DNA from: Candidatus Woesearchaeota archaeon
Lineage (GTDB): Archaea > Nanobdellota > Nanobdellia > SCGC-AAA011-G17 > JAFCDX01
Reading direction: 5' to 3'
DNA length: 42,950 nt
NCBI GenBank assembly: GCA_017609465.1
Contig: JAFCDX010000007.1
Span: forward strand, 1 to 42,950
Within the stretch, counting starts at the first letter, position 1, and each line of letters begins with the position of its first letter. Positions 39,287 through 42,950 of this stretch are shown one piece after another. The notes under the pieces were generated by a model. The model did not search any database. It had not been told where the DNA came from and worked only from the letters and a program-made list of their open reading frames with translations. Made by a program: the position numbers and the translations under genes.

Positions 39287-39511
39287 ATGGCAACTACAAT
39301 TCAAATAACAAAAAATCTTCAAGAAGAACTTAATAAAAAAAAGATTTTTGATAGAGAAACCTACGAAGAAGTTATATGGGATTTAATAGAAGACACAAAA
39401 GAGTTATCTAAAGAAACAAAAAAACTTCTTATTCAAGCTGAAAAAGAGATTAAAGAAGGAAAAATTCATAAATGGAGTGATATCAAAAAGGAGTTAAATT
39501 TAAATGTATGA
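39287..39511 (+). CDS. RelB-like antitoxin
   Basis: MATTIQITKNLQEELNKKKIFDRETYEEVIWDLIED; overlaps the RelE-like gene by 8 bp. Confidence 0.7.
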   Translation: MATTIQITKNLQEELNKKKIFDRETYEEVIWDLIEDTKELSKETKKLLIQAEKEIKEGKIHKWSDIKKELNLNV

Positions 39512-39755
39512 AATCATATTCTCTGATTTAGCAAAAAAACAATTTTCAAAATTAGAAAAAGATATACAATTTAGAATTGGTAAAGTTTTAGAAAGGATAA
39601 AGATAAGACCTTTTCATTTTGTTAGAAGGGTTGTTGGATCCCCTTATTTTAGATTAAGGGTAGGTAACTATAGGATTTTAATAGATATAAGACAAGATAA
39701 GTTAATTATTTTTATAATTGAATTGAACCACAGGAAAAAATTTTATAAAAAATAA
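39504..39755 (+). CDS. RelE/ParE-family toxin
   Basis: YEIIFSDLAKKQFSKLEKDIQFRI...YFRLRVGNYRILIDI...HRKKFYKK. Confidence 0.85.
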   Translation: MYEIIFSDLAKKQFSKLEKDIQFRIGKVLERIKIRPFHFVRRVVGSPYFRLRVGNYRILIDIRQDKLIIFIIELNHRKKFYKK

Positions 39756-39806
39756 ATCTACTGCATAATGCAAATACAACTTAAGAAATCGCATAACATT
39801 GCTCAT
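39751..39806 (+). repeat. Cassette-boundary repeat copy 5
   Basis: AATAAATCTACTGCATAATGCAAATACAACTTAAGAAATCGCATAACATTGCTCAT; contains the stop codon of the preceding RelE gene. Confidence 0.88.
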
Positions 39807-39818
39807 TATAAGAACATG

Positions 39819-41363
39819 TTATTTTGGTTCTTGAAGAATACATTTATTATTTATACATTTGGGTTTTACTTTACAAGTCCAATGATCTGATATACTCATC
39901 ATACACATCGCCCCCTCACAATCTTCTAAATGTTTATTTCTCCAATCTTCTAAAGATTCATTGTTAATTGTGGTTACTTTTCCACCAGCATTACATCCGC
40001 AACATCCATCGCTTACAATAATACAATCAGAATCTGTTTCACATTTTTTAAGTAAATCTTCTGAATTTTTATCAATTAAAAATAAATTACTTATCCAATT
40101 CCAGATTTTTTCTAATAAACCATAAGTAGAAATACATTTGTTGTTAGAACACTCATTACTTTTACATTCATAATCATTTTCACATTGTCTGTTAAGTTCT
40201 TTTTGTGGCAGGAACTGTTTTATTATACTACAATATTTTCCTTCCATTCTTGTTCCATAAGGTAAACACTCATTTTGATATAAACAACCATTACAAGATA
40301 TTTTTGTTGATTCTTGTTCTGTAATTATTAATCCTTCAGATTCACCCGTGGTCTCTTTACCTAAGCAAGCCCCATCTTTACATCCAGCTTCACAATAATA
40401 TCTTTCGTAATTTTGGTCTGGATTTGTTTGAGAATTACAAACTCTCTCTATCAAATAATTTGGGTCTCCTTCTGTTACACAAATATCTGCTTGATTTGCA
40501 AGACCTTGTGGATGGAATAAATAAGTTAATTCTCCTTTAGTATAATAATCCTTCCCTCCATCAGAATCAACACATTGTGGCTCTCCTTTTATACAAACTC
40601 CATCTTGACATCCTTTTTCACAACGATGAACTTCATAATTTTGATTTGGGTCGGTTTGACTGTAACATACTCTTTCTATTAAAAGATTAGGATCTTCGGA
40701 AGAACAAATATCATATTGATCTGCCAGATTTTCTGGGTGTTTATAATAAGTTAATTTACCTTTTGTATAATAATCACTACCGCCATCACTATCAGAACAT
40801 TCTGGGAGATTTTCAATTATTTTAATTTTACAGGCATTTTCATTTACATCAATAACCAAAACAGTATATTTTTCAGAATCAACCAATATCCCGGAACGTT
40901 GTCTAATTACATTCTTAAAATTATATTTCTCTCCTTTATACTCTAAAACACATTCTTTCTCTGCTTCTTTCATTTCAATTATAGTAACACCTTTTATTGT
41001 TTCCCCTTTAGAATACCATTCTCCCTCTTTTTGTAATAATAAAGAACTTTCAAGAAGCTTATCTGCATCAATAATCTCAAATACTACATAATCTTTAGTT
41101 GGGCTTATTTCAATTAATTTTATTCTAACATCAACCCCATAAACCATGTCAGTAACACCTAAGGGGATTGTCTTAGTTTTTGGACCTTGTTCAACTATAA
41201 TAGAATCATATAAAATTTCTTTCAGATAAACATCAGTCCACCCTTTTGGAGTTTCAACAGGCATACTATCTCCTTTTAATAAAGTGAAGGTAATTTTTTC
41301 TGCATCCACAAAAGAAATACTCACTAAAAATAATAAACAAATTAATATCAAACTCTTTTTCAT
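39819..41363 (-). CDS. Secreted Cys-rich modular protein
   Basis: Signal peptide MKKSLILICLLFLVSISFVDA; two ~75 aa tandem SDGGxDYYTKG modules; terminal Cys cluster CETDSDCIIVSDGCCGC. Confidence 0.75.
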   Translation of the reverse strand: MKKSLILICLLFLVSISFVDAEKITFTLLKGDSMPVETPKGWTDVYLKEILYDSIIVEQGPKTKTIPLGVTDMVYGVDVRIKLIEISPTKDYVVFEIIDADKLLESSLLLQKEGEWYSKGETIKGVTIIEMKEAEKECVLEYKGEKYNFKNVIRQRSGILVDSEKYTVLVIDVNENACKIKIIENLPECSDSDGGSDYYTKGKLTYYKHPENLADQYDICSSEDPNLLIERVCYSQTDPNQNYEVHRCEKGCQDGVCIKGEPQCVDSDGGKDYYTKGELTYLFHPQGLANQADICVTEGDPNYLIERVCNSQTNPDQNYERYYCEAGCKDGACLGKETTGESEGLIITEQESTKISCNGCLYQNECLPYGTRMEGKYCSIIKQFLPQKELNRQCENDYECKSNECSNNKCISTYGLLEKIWNWISNLFLIDKNSEDLLKKCETDSDCIIVSDGCCGCNAGGKVTTINNESLEDWRNKHLEDCEGAMCMMSISDHWTCKVKPKCINNKCILQEPK

Positions 41364-41406
41364 TAATTAATTTTAAGAAATATTATATATATATCTTTCG
41401 TTTTTC

Positions 41407-41464
41407 AATAAATCTACCACATAATGCAAATATAACTTCTAGAAATCGAATAACATTGGTCGAT
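41407..41464 (+). repeat. Cassette-boundary repeat copy 6
   Basis: AATAAATCTACCACATAATGCAAATATAACTTCTAGAAATCGAATAACATTGGTCGAT. Confidence 0.88.
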
Positions 41465-41501
41465 AGAAAACTATATAAATGAGTAATCCCTACAGATTAC
41501 C

Positions 41502-41732
41502 ATGAAAACTATAACTATTAAATTACCAGAACAAGAAGCAAAAGAATTGGATATTTTTATTAAAAAAGAACACTATCCATCTAAATCAGAATTCATAAGA
41601 AATTTATTAATGGAAAAAATGGAAACTAAATTAACAAAAGAGTCTTTAGAATCAATTAATAAAAGTATACGAGAAATAAAAGAGGGAAAAACTATTTCTT
41701 TAGAAGAAGTAAGAAAGAAGTATGGTTTATGA
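41502..41732 (+). CDS. RHH (ParD/CopG-like) antitoxin
   Basis: MKTITIKLPEQEAKELDIFIKKEHYPSKSEFIRNLLMEKM. Confidence 0.8.
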   Translation: MKTITIKLPEQEAKELDIFIKKEHYPSKSEFIRNLLMEKMETKLTKESLESINKSIREIKEGKTISLEEVRKKYGL

Positions 41733-41967
41733 ATTAGAACTTTCTAAAAATGCAGAAAAAGAATTAAATTTATTACAAAAAGAAATTTCAATAAGAATTT
41801 TAGATAAGTTATTAGAAATAAAAGAAAACCCTTATAGACATATTAAAAGATTAGTTGGATCTGAATTATTTAGTTTGAGAGTTGGTGATTATAGAATTTT
41901 AATGATAATAAAAGACAATAAAATTTTTGTTGTTAGAATAGGTCATAGAAAGAAAGTTTATGATTAA
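41722..41967 (+). CDS. RelE/ParE-family toxin
   Basis: YELELSKNAEKELNLLQKEI...LFSLRVGDYRILMII...GHRKKVYD. Confidence 0.85.
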   Translation: MVYELELSKNAEKELNLLQKEISIRILDKLLEIKENPYRHIKRLVGSELFSLRVGDYRILMIIKDNKIFVVRIGHRKKVYD

Positions 41968-41984
41968 TTTTTTATATTCTATAA

Positions 41985-42055
41985 AATAAACTTGCTGCAT
42001 AATGCCTATTATACAACTATTCTATTTCATAGAATAATCGCATAACACTGTTCAT
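41985..42055 (+). repeat. Cassette-boundary repeat copy 7, with central hairpin
   Basis: AATAAACTTGCTGCATAATGCCTATTATACAACTATTCTATTTCATAGAATAATCGCATAACACTGTTCAT. Confidence 0.88.
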
Positions 42056-42354
42056 TATAAGAACACTATTAAAATATATTTTTCAACCAACTCATAATTT
42101 TTTCTAATAAAGAATAAGTAGAGATACATTTTCCATTTGAACACTCATTACTTTTACATTCATAACTATTATCACACGGTTCATCTAGTTCTTTTTGAGG
42201 TAAGAATTGTTTTGTAATATCACAATATTCCCCCTCAGAAGACCTTATACCATAAGGTACACAATTATCATTTATTACACAACCCATACATTTTTGAAGG
42301 ATATATTCTTCTTTTGAAATTAATAGCTCATTTTCTGGTAATTTAGTTAATGGA

Positions 42355-42468
42355 TTACAATCTTCAATAATAGTGTTATAATTATCATCTACTAATGCTT
42401 TAGTTTGAATTACATTAAAAACACATTGTTTCTGTTCTTCTAAATTAAGTGAAACCCCTTCATTATTG
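42355..42468. repeat. Exact 114-bp direct repeat, copy A
   Basis: TTACAATCTTCAATAATAGTG...CCCCTTCATTATTG, identical to 42837-42950. Confidence 0.95.
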
Positions 42469-42836
42469 GAATTACATTAAAAACACATTGTTTCTGTTCT
42501 TTATATTCTACAGTATTTGTTGAAGGAATGATTGTTTGTTTTCTTTCATCTATAATCTCTGTTTTTATTTTACTAAAAGTACATTGGTCTAAACTTGGCC
42601 CTTCTACATGAACAGAATAAACATCTCTCATAAAAATAGAAAATTCTTCATCTAGAACTTCTCTTTCTCCTTTTTTTATTGTATAAATTTTCCCATTATA
42701 TTCAATTACACATTCTGTTTGGGCTTCATTAACATCAATAACTTTAATATCACAACAAAAATGATCTGCTAAAGTCCACCCACAATATCCGTTAGATAAA
42801 CATTCATTTTCTTTATATTCTTTATCTAAATTTGGT

Positions 42837-42950
42837 TTACAATCTTCAATAATAGTGTTATAATTATCATCTACTAATGCTTTAGTTTGAATTACATTAA
42901 AAACACATTGTTTCTGTTCTTCTAAATTAAGTGAAACCCCTTCATTATTG
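42837..42950. repeat. Exact 114-bp direct repeat, copy B (ends at the window edge)
   Basis: Identical to 42355-42468, offset 482 bp. Confidence 0.95.

Larger units (their letters stand above)
42069..42950 (-). pseudogene. Cys-rich secreted protein homologue, 5' end beyond the window, frameshifted near 42468
   Basis: C-terminus GCVINDNCVPYG...FLPQKELDEPCDNSYECKSNECSNGKCISTYSLLEKI matches the 39819-41363 product; frames 42950-42468 and 42468-42069 are offset. Confidence 0.6.

Noticed and set aside
36922-42055. CRISPR array
   Set aside because: Repeats are separated by 0.5-1.7 kb gene cassettes, not short uniform spacers; no cas genes seen.
36922-42055. Canonical bacterial-type integron
   Set aside because: Repeat ends do not match the RYYYAAC/GTTRRRY attC boxes, long-range pairing of the ends is weak, and no tyrosine recombinase is in the window; kept only as integron-like.

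Overview
AT-rich archaeal window, probably from a DPANN-type (Pacearchaeota/Woesearchaeota-like) genome; the taxon is inferred from gene content only. Positions 1-32.7 kb are mostly housekeeping: family-B DNA polymerase, type II methionine aminopeptidase, CDC48-like AAA ATPase, RadB-like ATPase, topoisomerase IA, SerRS, tRNA-Lys(CTT), a split Hef helicase/nuclease pair, ThpR-like 2H phosphodiesterase, agmatinase-like protein, TyrRS, TctA/DUF112 transporter, both PolD subunits, LonB and ArgRS. This part also contains two unlisted tandem RHH genes translationally coupled to topA, a minus-strand structured-RNA candidate between convergent genes (H/ACA-like geometry), and three decayed genes (HAD nucleotidase, MazG-like, VTT/DedA-like). 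The accessory part (about 32.8-42.95 kb) is the most unusual. From about 35.8 kb to the window end, small cassettes (secreted Cys-rich proteins, a retropepsin-like protease with a DUF5678-like partner, HicBA, a PIN protein, two RelE-type toxin-antitoxin pairs) are separated at every junction by a ~50-70 bp repeat. I found seven copies, all in the same orientation, with conserved ends and a variable, often palindromic centre. This resembles an integron or cassette array, but the repeats do not match the attC consensus and no integrase is visible in the window. All calls come from reading the sequence; no searches or folding programs were run.
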